A stretch of DNA of 64,000 bases. Source: Siphonodentalium dalli. Its lineage: Eukaryota; Mollusca; Scaphopoda; Gadilida; Siphonodentaliidae. This document shows positions 13,301-25,402 of the stretch, piece by piece. The stretch spans positions 219,434,205-219,498,204 of the forward strand of contig CP136064.1 in NCBI GenBank assembly GCA_032622095.1, given 5' to 3'. Position 1 is the stretch's first letter, and each line of letters opens with the position of its first letter. The position numbers were made by a program, and so were the translations under genes. The notes below the pieces were generated by a model. It made no database searches, was not told the DNA's origin, and was given only the letters and a program-made list of their open reading frames with translations.

Positions 13301-13489
13301 GCTTTCGATGTTTAGGTATGAACAATATATATCTTTATTCCTCCATATAACGAAGAGCATATATATACACATTATAAATAAATTGAGAACACAAATACAT
13401 CCTGCATGCAGGAATTTGGCTATACAATATACAGGGTTATATAATTTGACTGACAAAGACAAATACGAACATATTTGAGGGCATATAAG

Positions 13490-13865
13490 TATGCATACCC
13501 TCACGAGCACCGGCACGATCACACATCCACACACTCACATACACGCCCACCCTCACACACATACACCCATATACACACACACACACATATACATACACAT
13601 GTATATACTCATATATACATATATATACGAAAATATACATGTATACACATATAAATGCGCACGAGAGCGCAGGTGCACGTACACAGCCGCGCCAGAACTC
13701 GTTAATATATATGCATGGTTATATACATATATATAAATGTTCATTTACATATATATGCTTATATTCATATACATGTATTCACGTAGACATACACACACCA
13801 ACACACACATATATGAATACATATATATGTAACGGTCAGGTACCTATATATGCATATATACGCAT
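13490..13865. repeat. Compound CA/TA microsatellite
   Basis: The segment is dominated by ACACAC, CACATA and ATATAC runs. Several overlapping ORFs on both strands (Tyr/Ile/Thr-His repeats) are artefacts of this low-complexity DNA. Confidence 0.85.
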
Positions 13866-13944
13866 TTAGAAGCTTTCTGGTGTGGTAAATGAGAAACCTG
13901 CAGTAATAAGCCGTTGTTTTTTTGTAATAATTTGAAGGATTAGT

Positions 13945-14065
13945 TGTATTAACGGAATTCTGAGGCGGTGCATTCATGTAACCAATACAATGTATATTAC
14001 ACTTTATATTTATGGCTAATAATATGATCTTGAGGGCGTTACCATTTCTGATTATGGTTTTCTTG
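13945..14065 (+). repeat. Repeat family D, 3' fragment
   Basis: It begins TTAACGGAATTCTGAG and ends GTTACCATTTCTGATTATGG then TTTTCTTGT. The same order of sequence forms the distal part of the copies at 39620-40010 and, inverted, 17165-17330. Confidence 0.55.
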
Positions 14066-15576
14066 TATGTATATGTGCATGCCGTCGCTGGTATCGCAGC
14101 ACAAGATCAATGTTGTAAGTACTATAGTCTATAGAAACCATGGGAATGCAGTCAATACACCCGAGAGAACATATCTGATAATATTTGAATCAGGACAGTC
14201 GATTTCGAATCGAATCAGACAAACGATTCCGGATCGCATCGAATCGTTTCGCAGGGCCCTGGTGGGTATATTGTTTACTCCAGAACTGCTATAGAATAAT
14301 TAATAATTTCTCACGACAATTCAATCACCAACTATAATAATAAAACATCATACCCCATATATTATAATGAATCATAAAGTATTCAGTCACAAATATTCCA
14401 GCCCAATGAAAACAAATGTTGATATGCACTGTTGTCCACTCAAGCAGGGAGCAATCAACTGAAATTAGGCCACATTGTTGAGAGATGTGATGATCAGCTT
14501 TAACTTTGTTGTGAACACATGATCCAACACTCATCTAAAAATTTCATTGATCAACAGACATGACATGAACATTCTCAACTATATAGAATAAGTTCCCTCT
14601 CTAAATGAAATAATAACGAATCAAGAATAACTTAGTCTCCTCTCATGATCTTCAGATATGATATCATAACTTTCGAGAAAAAAAAATCTGTTTTACAGAA
14701 GTTCTTGACACTTGAAAACAGTGAAATTTTAAATATTTTTCATGCCATGAAGGTATTAAAAGTAAACGAGGATCTAATTTCCCACGGGTTGATGGTTCTT
14801 AAATATTGTATCACAATCATCGATTATGACAAATTTCACAAAGAAATTGTTTGACAGATCATGAGAACATCCATTTTGAAATACTATGAAACTTTGGCAA
14901 AATTTGCGGCTGACCCTTAACTTGAGATAGTCATGAAATCCTTGGATAAAATCAGGGAAAGAAGGGGTATCTTTGTTATTTTGATAATTAGCGCATTTTA
15001 CTGTGTTTGCTCAACTTGCAAAGCATTTAGCCATTTCCCAAATGTATATATGTACTTATTTGCATGTTTACAATGGGTAGTTCCGACATGGCTACTATAA
15101 AGTAGGGCCTTTCTAGGTAGTTAGCATGCACCTGTGTCCCATAACTTACTAAACCTGTTCATGGGGATTGTTGGTGTTAAAAAAATTCTGGACACATATG
15201 ATTTTCAAGTCAATTGACTGGGAGAAAATGTTATGCACTGGTCATCTCCCTTGGGCCATTAATGATAAAAACGCAGACGATTAACAGGCTCTTCACGAAC
15301 GCGTCATCGTGGTCCATGCGGTTTGCTGAATATTTCCAATCTCTGCCAGAGCGCACAGTCATGCGAGTCATCAAGGGAGGTAAACCCTGCATGGAGTTTG
15401 GAATATAAAATTTTCTATCACAATCTCATGACCATATATTGAAACTCCCGTTTATGTTTTACACGGACCTAATGGTAACCAGGATGTGAGCTATGGCATG
15501 CATATGTACTGGGTGCATGGGGTGGGGTTATGGGTGATACCCCATCGATTCACTGTCATCCAGTGATCTGTGTGTC
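14066..15576. other. Stretch with no supported feature
   Basis: Only short AT-rich ORFs are present. A short run of GAATCG-like direct repeats lies near 14190-14250. No splice-bounded exon or clear TIR was found. Confidence 0.45.
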
Positions 15577-15955
15577 CAGAGTGACGTGGCTATAGGGCGG
15601 GTATATGGGTCTACCCAACTTTGGTAAAAAATTTCGACAGTTAGAAATTTAATTTGTTGGAAATTTGACGCCACACATAGCTTTAAATTCTTCTCATTGT
15701 TTGATTTTGCAACCAGTAATTTGTTGTTTTTAGACCAAAAGTAGCATATTTTTCTCCTTTTTGTAAACATTATGGTCTGAAATGGCTCTCAGTTGGGACA
15801 TTTTTTCAAACTTATGGGGTGTCTGAATTGGGGGGGGGGGTGCAAATGGTATTTCGCGAACATAGGTTATTGCTTTCGGGGGGTGGGGGTGTAGTTGGAA
15901 CTTTCAAGGTGGACACCCCCCCCCCCCCAACGGATATCTTCTAGCCACGTCCCTG
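15577..15955. mobile_element. hAT-like MITE family C, copy 2 (inverse orientation)
   Basis: The left end is CAGAGTGACGTGGCTA and the right end is TAGCCACGTCCCTG. The interior carries CCCAACTTTGGTAAAA, the inverse of the family consensus, and long G and C runs (about 15831 and 15917). The length of ~379 bp is shorter than copy 1. Confidence 0.5.
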
Positions 15956-17160
15956 GCGTCCATGCAGTGTTAATTACGTCATACGGACTGGCCAAATGTT
16001 TGAGTTCCCGCGTACGCATGGCGTACTGGCGTCGCTATCAACAAAATGAATCAATTTATAGCCATAACTTTTTTATCATTTCATTTACAACACCCACCCA
16101 GTGATAACCATGATCGCAGAGACGGAGCTACCGGTCTTCCCACCAATTAAACTTTATCTATAAACTGTTTATATTAGGAAAACACATTCATTTTCTGCTG
16201 TCTTTGTTATATCTTTTATATATTTTATGAACATGTTTACTCTGAGTACAAGCTGTTTCTGATACAAGGACTTAGTCAGACCCCAAATTGGAAAGGCGAT
16301 GAATTCGAAGTTAACAGCACCAGCTTGGTGCTGCAACAGTATTTGTCATCTTTGGACTCATCTACCATTGGGTAGTTGGTATATCGCCCCCGTCGAGTGG
16401 TCCAGCTAATTTGCTATGATGCTGGTGTGCCCTGCTTAATTGACAGGGAAAACTGATGCTGTTAAAGTAATGTGAAACACTCCGGTAGGGTTATCAAATA
16501 GAAATGGAGAATAATCTTGCTCAAAGTAGTACATTTTATAAATATGATATCGAAATTGACAACAAACACCGTCATTCTTATATTTTAATTGAATAAAGTG
16601 ACTATCGATGGCGAAATCGTTTTCGTTAGTTTATCGCAGATAGTTGCGTCCCGAATCGAGAAGTAAATATTTACACTTGTGCGTAGTTCATACTGTTTTC
16701 TATGAAGTGGTAAGGTCGATTTGTTTGAAATTTTCGGCGATTTTACCAGAATGCTACATTCCTCCAGTTGCCATAGCGCCTGAATACCAACATATTAGTT
16801 TCACGCACCCGTATAAGTACATAATAAGTACCGTTTTTTTTCTACAGTTGTCATTTTCGCGGTGTCCTGATAATCTTAACATATGCAGTAACATTCATCA
16901 TGTGTCTCAAACATTAAACAAATATTTATTGCGAAATAGTTTAATACTGGTTGTATTAGTTTTTGCAAATCGGCTATAATCAAGATGTTTTTTCAAAAAT
17001 ATATATGTTCTTGAATGTTTCATACACTCACGGTGACTGGGTTGTTCTCAAATCGCTCAGATTAACCAAATACCACGAAAATGACAACTTTAGAAATAAT
17101 ATAACGGCACTTTGTCGTAACGTCATCAGTTTGCCCTATACCTGCACCATATAGCAGGAC
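15956..17160. other. Stretch with no supported gene
   Basis: A 111-codon frame at 16644-16979 contains an internal acceptor-like TTTTTTTTCTACAG near 16847, but the protein has no recognisable composition or motif. No repeat boundary was identified. Confidence 0.35.
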
Positions 17161-17164
17161 CACC

Positions 17165-17580
17165 AACATCATAGCAAACAAGAAAACCAATGTCAGAAAT
17201 GGTAACGCGCTCAAGACCATATATTATATACCCATGATTGTAATTATAGAATATAAAATATATTGGTTTCGCGAATGACCAACTCAGAATTCCGTTAAAA
17301 TAACAATAACAACCAGCACCTAATTAACGATCCGGCGGTCGACTCGGCCGTCTCCGACCACAACCCCCAGTGGGCTGCAGAACGAAAAATATCTATAAAA
17401 GTTGAAATATAAGACTTACAAATTATCTTTTTCATTTCTTTTACTGGTAATTGACATGTACAGCTTGTCACAAACCAAAAATCAACATTATTGACATAAT
17501 AATGTAAAGGACAATAAACGAAATTGAAATTCCCAACTACACCTTTTACCGGACTCGGCCTCCGGGTCGCAGTTCGACTT
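17165..17580 (-). repeat. Repeat family D, inverted copy
   Basis: The segment is the inverse of 39620-40010. It contains CAACTCAGAATTCCGTTAAA, AACCAGCACCTAATTAACGA, AATCAACATTATTGACATAA and ends in CCGGACTCGGCC. It differs by small indels, so it is older than the pair at 39645 and 40207. Confidence 0.7.
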
Positions 17581-17970
17581 TTAAATCCGTCCCAAAAATT
17601 CCCATTTCTATTAATAAAACCCCCAGCGCCCAGGCGAAACAAGAATCTCAACATTAGTATACACGCGGAGCGCGAAATAACATATAACTTTTTTGCCAAA
17701 GTGGGGGGGGGCGTTGCCACCACGTTCCCCCTTCAGGCTGCTTGACTAAGACTGGGGAGACTCACTGGTATATACTTAAATATTTATGTCGCCCTCCGGG
17801 TGTATAATAATCTACAGTTTCTTGGTATCCTATGGGCGCTGGGTGGGGGGGGGGGGGGGTATTTATAGAAATTGTTTTTTTTTGGGACGCATTCAAAGTT
17901 GTAGTGCGACACCGAGTCCGGTAAAAGGTGTAGTTGGGAATTTCAATTTCGTTTATTGTCGTTTTCATTA
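17580..17970. repeat. Second family D end in opposite orientation, with poly-G tracts
   Basis: CCGAGTCCGGTAAAAGGTGT at about 17911 is the inverse of the end at about 17540-17570, so two family D ends face each other across ~340 bp. The spacer holds a run of G at 17703-17711 and another at 17845-17859, plus TATTTATAGAA. The block before the 17911 end (CGGGTGTATAATAATCTACAG, TATTTATAGAA) resembles sequence before the copy at 39620 and at about 52605-52675. Confidence 0.5.
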
Positions 17971-18619
17971 TTATTTCATGCAGCGGGTGTCTCTGGAGAA
18001 ATGCTTGATTGACCCATGGCTTGTTATTTGCATGCAAAGCAGCGCGAGGCGATTAATTCTAACCGGAATTCTAACGCGCGTTAACCATAAGCCCGCTGCG
18101 CGTTATCTGTTTCTATTGTTCTTTAACCTTCTTTGTTGCATTGTTATTTGAACATCTTTCGTTTATTTACACGTGACATAAATCGGAATGCTATCTACTA
18201 TAATACTGCACGGGGATTTGACGATTGTATACTAATTTAATTCGAACATGAATCGTACTAGGTGTTTGTTTATATCGGTGTTTAACATGTTATTTAATAT
18301 CATTTAGTGAACTTTTTCATTTAGTTATACGCGACAAATATCCGCATGTCATATTCTAAATGAATTGGGATGGTAATTATTAACCAATTCCAACGTTATT
18401 CCTTCGTTCTGTTTGTAAATATTGACTTTTCATTTCTTTGTATGCGGAACATATCGGAGCTATGAATAGAGATGATACTAAGAAAAATTCTAGCACTAAC
18501 CCTTCACATCGGTTGTTTAACATACAATGTGGCCTAATTCTAAACATCGTTTTTATTTATGTGCACCGAGGATATATCAGAATGCTATATGAATTGAAGA
18601 ATGTTCAGAAATTACCCTG

Positions 18620-19165
18620 CCCTTCCAGTTACCATATTTTAATTGATCCGTATGGGGGAGGGGGCATATTATAATTAGTCCTCATTTGACCGTATGTTAA
18701 TTGACCCTCATGGGACTATATTGTATTTCACCCCATTGGGACCGTAGTTTAATCAACACTGATGACACCATATTTTAATCTTAATTAACCCTCATAATGG
18801 GACCATATATTTATTCTGTAATTAAGTCACGTTACATATTTTAATTGACCGTAATGGGACCATATTTCAATTACCCCCCCCCCCCCCCCATGGGTCCATA
18901 TTTTTATTAACCCTCATGGGACAATATTTTAATTAACAATCAAGGTATACAATTTTAATTAACCATCAAGGGACCATATTTTTATTAACCCTCATTGGAC
19001 GATATATTAATTAACCCTCATGGGACCATATTTTATTTAACCGTGATGTGACCATATTTTAATTTACCCTCATCGGACCATATTTCAATTAATCCGCTCT
19101 GAGTGTGACCATATTATAATTTACCCTCATTGAACCATACATGTATTTTAATTAATCCTTATGAG
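18620..19165. repeat. 26-bp minisatellite
   Basis: The consensus unit is close to ATTTTAATTAACCCTCATGG plus GACCAT, repeated about 20 times with substitutions. A C-run interrupts it at about 18876-18890. It has no coding value. Confidence 0.85.
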
Positions 19166-19665
19166 AGGTCATATCAGGAGTGCATTACCTGAGGCCATTC
19201 TTCGATCAGCATTACGCCCTCCTAGGGTGTATATTGGCAAGTATGTTTGACCCTGTCGCAGGAGGTGGTGGACTAAATGTTATTAAAACATACTCTGTAT
19301 TTGCGTAACATAGTGTCATACTGTAGTACTTTGGAGTGTGCACAGATACAAACAACATATCAGAAAGTAGTACAATTTGTTCATATTAGTGGTACACTGT
19401 GTACATTCTGGCAGTGGACACAGATAACAACACACAATTGCTTGAATACGATTGAACACATGTGAGTTACTGGCATTTGGCCTCTTTTGCTGTCCTTAAA
19501 TCATCGTACTCGTGCATATAAACTGATGATAAGTAATAAGAAACACGTGTAGTTCCGTGTATTAATTACCATTGCGTATAGTTCACATTTATCAAAAGAT
19601 ATGATTGCAAAAGAGAGATAGAACATGCACTTCCCAACCGATGAACCAATCCTCGAATGCGTATG
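19166..19665. other. Stretch with no supported feature
   Basis: Unremarkable sequence between the minisatellite and the LINE fragment; no exon, TIR or RNA gene was recognised. Confidence 0.4.
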
Positions 19666-19669
19666 CCTA

Positions 19670-20561
19670 TATTTTTCTTACACACCCCCCATTTTGGCTC
19701 ATTTGACTGTATCCTTGAAATATACCAAAAATCCATTGCCCCATTGATGATATATGGCTCCGAAATTTGGGGATTTGAAAACACAACATGCTTCGAAAAA
19801 CTCGAACGATGGTTCCTTAAATTCAGCCTCCGTCTACGGAAAAAATACGCCAACTGCATTCATTTATGGGGAAACAGGGATCCTACCAATAAATATAATG
19901 ATTAAAATCAGGTTTATCTCAAACTGGGGAAAAATAATGAATATGACATGTCAACGGATGCCCCTTCTCTTATACCGCATAATGCTAAAACCCCAAAACG
20001 AAACAAAAAAGAGAAATACATGGCTCGAATACGTACAAAAAACTCTGAATGAACTAGGAATATCGAACATCTGGATTTACCAGTCAGTACCGAAAATAAA
20101 TACGTACAACCGATTAATCAAGAACAGAATCAAGGATGCTTACCTCCAAGAATGGCGAGGAAGCATTATATCATCGAATAAGGGGACATTTTATAATATC
20201 ATTAAACTAGATTTTAAAAAGGAGACATACTTCTCACTGAGAAACCAAAGTGTAGTATTGCGGCTCGCCAAATTCAGAACTAAAAACAACCGCATCCCCA
20301 TAGAAACCGGATCATGGACAAATGAAAGCAGATCAGATAGAAAGTGCACGTAATGCAAAAGGGAGCTTGGTGACGAATACCACGTAATACTTAAGTGCCC
20401 CATATTGAGCGAACCAAGAACAAAATATTTAAAAAGCTATTATTATACTCGGGCGAACATCTGCAAACTGAACGCCCTTTTCACATCAAATAATAAAAGA
20501 ACAATAACGAATCTGGCGAAATTTATATACGAAGTCCATCTGATAATGGAACCTCCCTGAG
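19670..20561 (+). pseudogene. 3' part of a non-LTR retrotransposon (LINE) ORF2, C-terminal region
   Basis: The translation contains KSIAPLMIYGSEIWGFE, then (after a frame change near 19840) a YGETGILPI block, LLLYRIMLKP, RIKDAYLQEWR and LAKFRTKNNRIPIETGSW. A zinc-knuckle follows: Cys-Thr-stop-Cys, ELGDEYH, ILKC. This is the order seen downstream of the reverse transcriptase in many LINE ORF2 proteins, ending with CxxC-x8-H-x4-C. The frame reads to TGA at about 20558-20560. A frameshift near 19840 and an in-frame TAA between the first two cysteines (20349-20355) show it is dead. The catalytic RT and endonuclease domains are absent, as expected for a 5'-truncated copy. Confidence 0.8.
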
Positions 20562-21053
20562 GCACAACTCCAATCCCATCTATATATATATTTATACAGT
20601 GTCGAGTATTTATGACTCGGAACTTTATTTATTTCCATTGCTACTCGTACTTGTAGGTACATGCTACCCCCCCCCCCCCCCCCCACGCACACACAAACAA
20701 AACCGCTCACATGTTAAGGAAATTGTCCACTCTATATATGACACTCCAAACACATGATTCTCGGCAATCAACTTCCCTATGTATATATCCAATATAGCGC
20801 TGATTCACCCCCCCCCCCACATACTATCCTCAATCTGACGACCCTTTGATCTACCCCCCCCCCCCCACATAGTCGCACTTGACTTTCCGCGCTATTGATA
20901 AGTTTAACATAATTTGTATAAACCTTAATGAGTATATACGCACGCATGTGCAATATCAATATGAATATGATTATGCATGTCCACATCTATATATATCTCT
21001 GTTATGTCAACATGTACGACGATTTGAGATTAATTAAATTCTGATTCTGATTT
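20562..21053 (+). mobile_element. LINE 3' untranslated region and tail
   Basis: The stretch after the stop contains GAGTATTTATGACTCGG and three long C-runs (about 20668, 20809, 20855). It closes with AAATTCTGATTCTGATT at about 21035-21052, a short tandem tail of the kind that ends many CR1/L2-like LINEs. The tail assignment is from general knowledge of these families. Confidence 0.55.
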
Positions 21054-21126
21054 GGCAGAGTATTTTCACACCTTTTGAGAAGAGATATTTACGGTGGCTG
21101 GTTTAGGACATGGGAATTTTTGTTTT

Positions 21127-22005
21127 ATTTCGTGGCCACGAAATAGCTAATTTGTGGCCACGAAATACTAATTCGTGGCCACGAAATAACTGATTAACCT
21201 TTGCATATATCCAGATACCACAAGTTTTTACCACAAAGGGTCGAATGGGAATGACATTTCTCTCGGTCTATTGACCGATTTAAGTCAAATAAGGGGTTTT
21301 GTAGGGTGGCCCCAAAACAAACTTATAAATATTCACCCCTTTCAACCATACCCGATCCAAAATGGTCGCCGCTCAGAAGGGGTCAAATAGGGTACACATT
21401 AATTCTCGGCCACTTGACCGATATAGATCAAATAAAGGGTGTTGTACGGTGGCGTGCAAAGCAAGCTAGATTTTCACACCTTCAGCCCACCTCGAGCGAA
21501 AATGATAACTGATCAGAGGGGTCCAAATATGGTACCCATGCAATCTCCCTCATTTTAGGTCGAATAAAGTGTGTTGTAGGGTGACCCCTGAGACAAACTA
21601 AATATTCACCCGCTTTTACCCTCCGCGATCCAAAATGGCCGCCCAGATGGGTTCAAATATGGCACATATACAATTTATCGGCCCCTTAACCGTTTGATGT
21701 GGTATAATGGGTGTTGTAGGGTGGCCCCCAAGATATACTGAATGTCGTGGGTGCCCTATGTGACCCCATCCCCTGGACGGCGGCAACTTTGGATCGGGTT
21801 GGTGAAAGGGGTGATTTCTTAATTTGTTTTACGGGCCACCCTACAACACCCTTTATCTCATATCGCCGTGGCTCATGCCAAGACGGTGGACAACTACAAC
21901 CAGATCATCTCTATCCGCTTCCATTACAACAATGGGACTGACGATCGTATATTACGATTAGTTATTTCGTGGCCACGAATTAGTATTTCGTGGTCACGAA
22001 TTAGT
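21127..22005. mobile_element. Foldback element with TTCGTGGCCACGAA terminal palindromes
   Basis: Three copies of the 14-bp palindrome TTCGTGGCCACGAA (one degenerate) lie at 21129-21185 spaced ~21-22 bp. Two more lie at 21966-22000 in mirror arrangement. Between them are about 3.5 tandem ~140-bp units (21261, 21401, 21542, 21674) containing GGTGTTGTAGGGTGGC and GATCCAAAATGG. One unit at 21750-21880 is inverted (GCCACCCTACAACACCC). This gives an unequal foldback. No ORF is convincing. Confidence 0.7.
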
Positions 22006-22007
22006 TC

Positions 22008-22125
22008 AAAATATGATGGTACATATGAGGTGGATAAGTCGTGGATACAATCATTGATGTCTGGGCTAGACGAGGTTGGCGCGGATAGGCACTTCCGACT
22101 TGATTGGGCGAACATCGTGGGTAAT
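22008..22125 (+). repeat. tRNA-like SINE, degraded copy 1
   Basis: It shares AAATATGATGGTACAT, GAGGTGGATAAGTCGTGG and GCTAGACGAGGTTGGCGCGG with 25287-25402. The B-box position is mutated (GGATAGGCACTTCC). It abuts the right end of the foldback element. Confidence 0.45.
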
Positions 22126-22270
22126 TTGACTTGTCCCTCTAGCATGGGATAGCTGTCCATATTGGGGTACCTCGTCTTACAAGCAATTGTTCAGTCAATT
22201 CTGGAAATCACGAGGGCACATGGGGTGACACGACACTCCAGTACCATATCGGAATGGCAGTAATGACGTC
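22126..22270 (+). repeat. Dispersed repeat family E, copy 1
   Basis: GTCCCTCTAGCATGGGATA, GTCCATATTGGGGTAC and ACGACACTCCAGTACCATA recur at 26888-27000 in the same orientation. The function is unknown. Confidence 0.6.
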
Positions 22271-22313
22271 ATGTGACCTCAAATAATATTTTGGGTGAGA
22301 CGAATATCTGAAT

Positions 22314-22630
22314 ATGACGACCGACGCAAAGCGTTGTCTTTCTTTTCTTATAAATCCTAAAGTAAGAAGGCTGCGCCGCATTATTTTATACCATGAGAAA
22401 CTACTGCCAATTCGCTATATTTTGATATATGAATTATCGCTGTAGGCCGCATTATTTCTTTTATCAGAGTCAGAAAAATCAACCCTCTCCCTAAAGTTAA
22501 GATGTGCTACGATTGCGTGTCAAATGGCTAAATTGACACAACGGCTGTTGGAAGTCTGCTAAAGAATTTAATAATATATAGGTTTCTGTCTACAGACCCG
22601 AACATTAAAGTAAAAACAGTATATAATGTA
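22314..22630. repeat. Left inverted segment matching 27590-28730
   Basis: TATAAATCCTAAAGTAAGA, ATTATTTTATACCA and AAATCAACCCTCTCCCTAAA are inverse to motifs at about 28580-28710. The following part (ACACAACGGCTGTTGG, ACCCGAACATTAAAGT) is inverse to 27600-27740 and direct to 24590-24670. It may be one end of a large, decayed TIR element spanning 22.3-28.7 kb, now broken by insertions. Confidence 0.45.
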
Positions 22631-22639
22631 TACCTTGAC

Positions 22640-23340
22640 CAGAGACGTGGCGACAGGGGTGGGGTTTGGGGAGGTGTCTCACCCCCCAACTTTGGTCAAA
22701 ATGTTCAATAGTTGGACATTTCATACCTGCCAAAACATTAGTTGGAAATTTCACACCAACAATAGGTTGAAAATGTTCTTGTAGTTTGATTTTCAAACAA
22801 TTTATTGTGGGGAATTAATTGTTTTTGGACCAATATTTGCATATTTTGGACTGAAATGGTCATCAGTTGGAAATTTTTCAACATCAGGGGGGTGACAGGT
22901 TGGAAATTTCCAACACTTGGAAATCTTGTGTCCTGGTTTTTCCCCCGTGGCCAGTCAAAAACTGCTGGTTAATTTAAGAAAACAATATTGTCATACATTT
23001 GGTCAACATTGTCATTGGAATTGTCATCAGTTGTAAATTTTCCAACCTAAGTTGGGGTGTCAGGTTTGAAATTTCCAACTCTAGGAATGCTTGATGCTAG
23101 TCTAGATGCTAGGATTTTGCGATTTTCTTGTTCAGATTACAAAATTATCGCACATCGGGCCGAACCATGGTCGGCCCGGTGTGTCATTGTCTCTCCCCTG
23201 TGGCCAATACAAAAATGCTAATAAGTTTAACAATATTTTACTACATTTGGTCAAACTTGTGGACTGAAATGGTCATCAGTTGGATAATTTTCCAACCTGA
23301 GGGGGAGTATCAGGTTTGAAATTTCCCACACTATAGGAAA
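22640..23340. mobile_element. hAT-like MITE family C, copies 3 and partial 3b
   Basis: The left end is CAGAGACGTGGCGAC. The first copy contains ACCCCCCAACTTTGGTC and TTCACACCAACAATAGGTTG, the inverse of copy 1. A further partial copy follows (AGTTGTAAATTTTCCAACCT, TCAGGTTTGAAATTTCC at about 23030 and again near 23280-23325). A small palindrome CGGGCCGAACCATGGTCGG lies at 23156-23178. Confidence 0.5.
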
Positions 23341-24180
23341 GCTTCAGTTGTGGCCAGCCTGTATGCTTGGATTTGCGATTTTCTTGTTCAAATTTCAAAA
23401 TGTTCTCACACCCGGCCGAACAACCATGGTCAGTCCGGTGTGTCGTGGCAGGCTATGGTCTTACAATCTCGTCCAAATACGGATACGATAGGCGAGAATC
23501 GCATGCGTTTTGATATGTCGATGCCGTCTGGAGAGTTTGGCGGGACCAGCATCCCGTCTCGATTTGCTCAGTCTACCCTTGATGCTATAAAGTGGTAGCC
23601 GCGGGCGCTTATATATAGAGTTGTTTTTATGAGCCATCAGGCCCCCGCGGCAGCGGTCGCTGGCGCGACCTGACTGCCTCGATATCAATTTGAAAAAGGG
23701 GTGACGCTTCAATAACAGGTCTTAGAATTTTGTGTTTCCCAACAGGTCTTAGACAGTGCCGTCCGCCTTCCCCAAGCCCACCCACCCTAAAAGTGATTTT
23801 TCCTATAGTGTTTTTGAAACGTGTCTCTTTGTGGTGTCATTCTTTTGGTATGATTTTTTACTAAATAACGGGTATGTTAGAGTTACATTTCTTTGAATTT
23901 TACAATCGAAACATATTCGCATGCGATGCTGAGTCACGCGGGACACGGCAAACTAAATCGCGCGCAAATTGGCTTGCGATTTTTCAGCATCCCACCCCAT
24001 TTGGCATGCGATAGCGTTTGTACTAGGTGGTCGTGGTCTCTTTCCCGTAGCCGTGTGCATTAGTATGGAGTTAGACCACTAGATGTTAGGACTTATGCAA
24101 TGTTTCAGGTTAAAATATATGAATGTTCTCATATATACCGGGAATATAGAACCATGGTTTATGAAGATATAGTAGGATAT
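23341..24180. other. Mixed unassigned sequence
   Basis: A GC-rich patch at 23595-23680 contains GCCGCGGGCGC and the inverse GCCCCCGCGGC. The remainder is unremarkable. ORFs on both strands overlap and lack splice context. Confidence 0.35.
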
Positions 24181-24184
24181 TAGG

Positions 24185-24334
24185 CCTAAGCACTGAGGTG
24201 CAAGGGGCGGGGGTGCAACTGGAATTATGCAAAACTTGTGTTCGGTCTGATTCTGACTCAAGGCGGGGGGGGGGGTGCAGTTGGAATTTCCCAAGATGGA
24301 CACTCCCATCGGAAACCCTCTAGCCACGTCCCTG
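24185..24334. mobile_element. hAT-like MITE family C, fragment
   Basis: It contains GGGGGTGCAGTTGGAATTTC and ends TCTAGCCACGTCCCTG, the same right end as the copy at 15955. It has a G-run at about 24263-24272. The left end was not found. Confidence 0.45.
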
Positions 24335-24499
24335 ACCTTGACTCGAAATTTTAATAAATTGTAATTTTTTCCACAATAAATGATATAAATAAAACGCATT
24401 TTTTATTTTCCGGAAGGCAAAAAATAAAAGAATGTAGTAAGGGTAGAGGTAATTGGTGTATACGGCTAAAAAAAAAGACATACTAACCCCAGGATGGCT

Positions 24500-24915
24500 G
24501 CCAATATGGTGGCAGGAATAAAGGTGGAAATTGTGAAATATATATGTAGGAACGCACGATTACTTGCTTAGATGGCTTAACTAACACAACGGTCGTTGAC
24601 AAACTGCTAAACTATAGTTTAAGGTATAGATCCCGATCTACAAACCAAACTCGGACATTAAAGTGAAAATATTACACAATGCACCTCCTGCCAACAAATT
24701 TTGATCAAATTTAGGTATTTTTCTCCAAAAATAATCTAAAGCAATTTTCGTCATCTTCTCAGAAGGCATAACGCGCAGCGTAGCGTAGCGTGGCGGAGAT
24801 ATATGGTGTGTACGATAATTCAATGTCGTTTTTGGATTACAAAATGGCTTACTAACCCCAAGATGGCTGCCAATACGGTGGTCATAATAAATGGTGAAAT
24901 ATGTCATGTTTCACT
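24500..24915. repeat. Dispersed repeat, direct to 22.5 kb and inverse to 27.6-27.96 kb
   Basis: CTTAACTAACACAACGG, ACTCGGACATTAAAGTG and AATGCACCTCCTGCCAA have inverse counterparts near 27700, 27640 and 27950. AGGATGGCTGCCAATATGG at about 24490 and AAGATGGCTGCCAATACGG at about 24862 form an internal duplication. Confidence 0.5.
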
Positions 24916-25286
24916 TAATCGCCATCATCGCCGCCATGAAATGTATCATATTGCCCAGTATTATATTCATTGTATCATATTACTTACAACGATGCATAAT
25001 GATGCGCAATTCTATTTAAAATTGCTACCATAATGGTGCCCAGGATTGACGAATATTGCATTCATGAACATTCGTGCTCAAGTAATCCGTGTCCCTTGAA
25101 ATCGGTGGCAATTTGAGCGAGGTATTTGCAGATGAACAGGATTGTTTAAAACAAAGAACCGAGTCAGTAATACATTGACTGCCTGATTGTTATTTATGCC
25201 AGTCACCTTTGACACAATCAATATGAAATTACTTAAACCCGATAATAGAAGGTCAGTCTTTCTAAATGAATATTATTCCACGTGCT

Positions 25287-25402
25287 ACCAAATATGATGG
25301 TACATTTGAGGTGGATAAGTCGTGGATACCATCATCGAAGTCTAGGCTAGACGAGGTTGGCGCGGGTTCGCACCCCCGACTTGATTGGGCGAAAATCGGG
25401 AC
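25287..25402 (+). repeat. tRNA-like SINE, copy 2
   Basis: A good Pol III B-box, GGGTTCGCACCCC, lies at 25364-25376 and an A-box-like GTGGATAAGTCGTGG lies at about 25311. The spacing would suit a tRNA with a long variable arm. The copy at 22008 has the same head. This is best read as a tRNA-derived SINE; the tail is not defined. Confidence 0.45.

Noticed and set aside
13295-13977. Tyr/Ile/His-rich ORFs on both strands
   Set aside because: They come from a CA/TA compound microsatellite.
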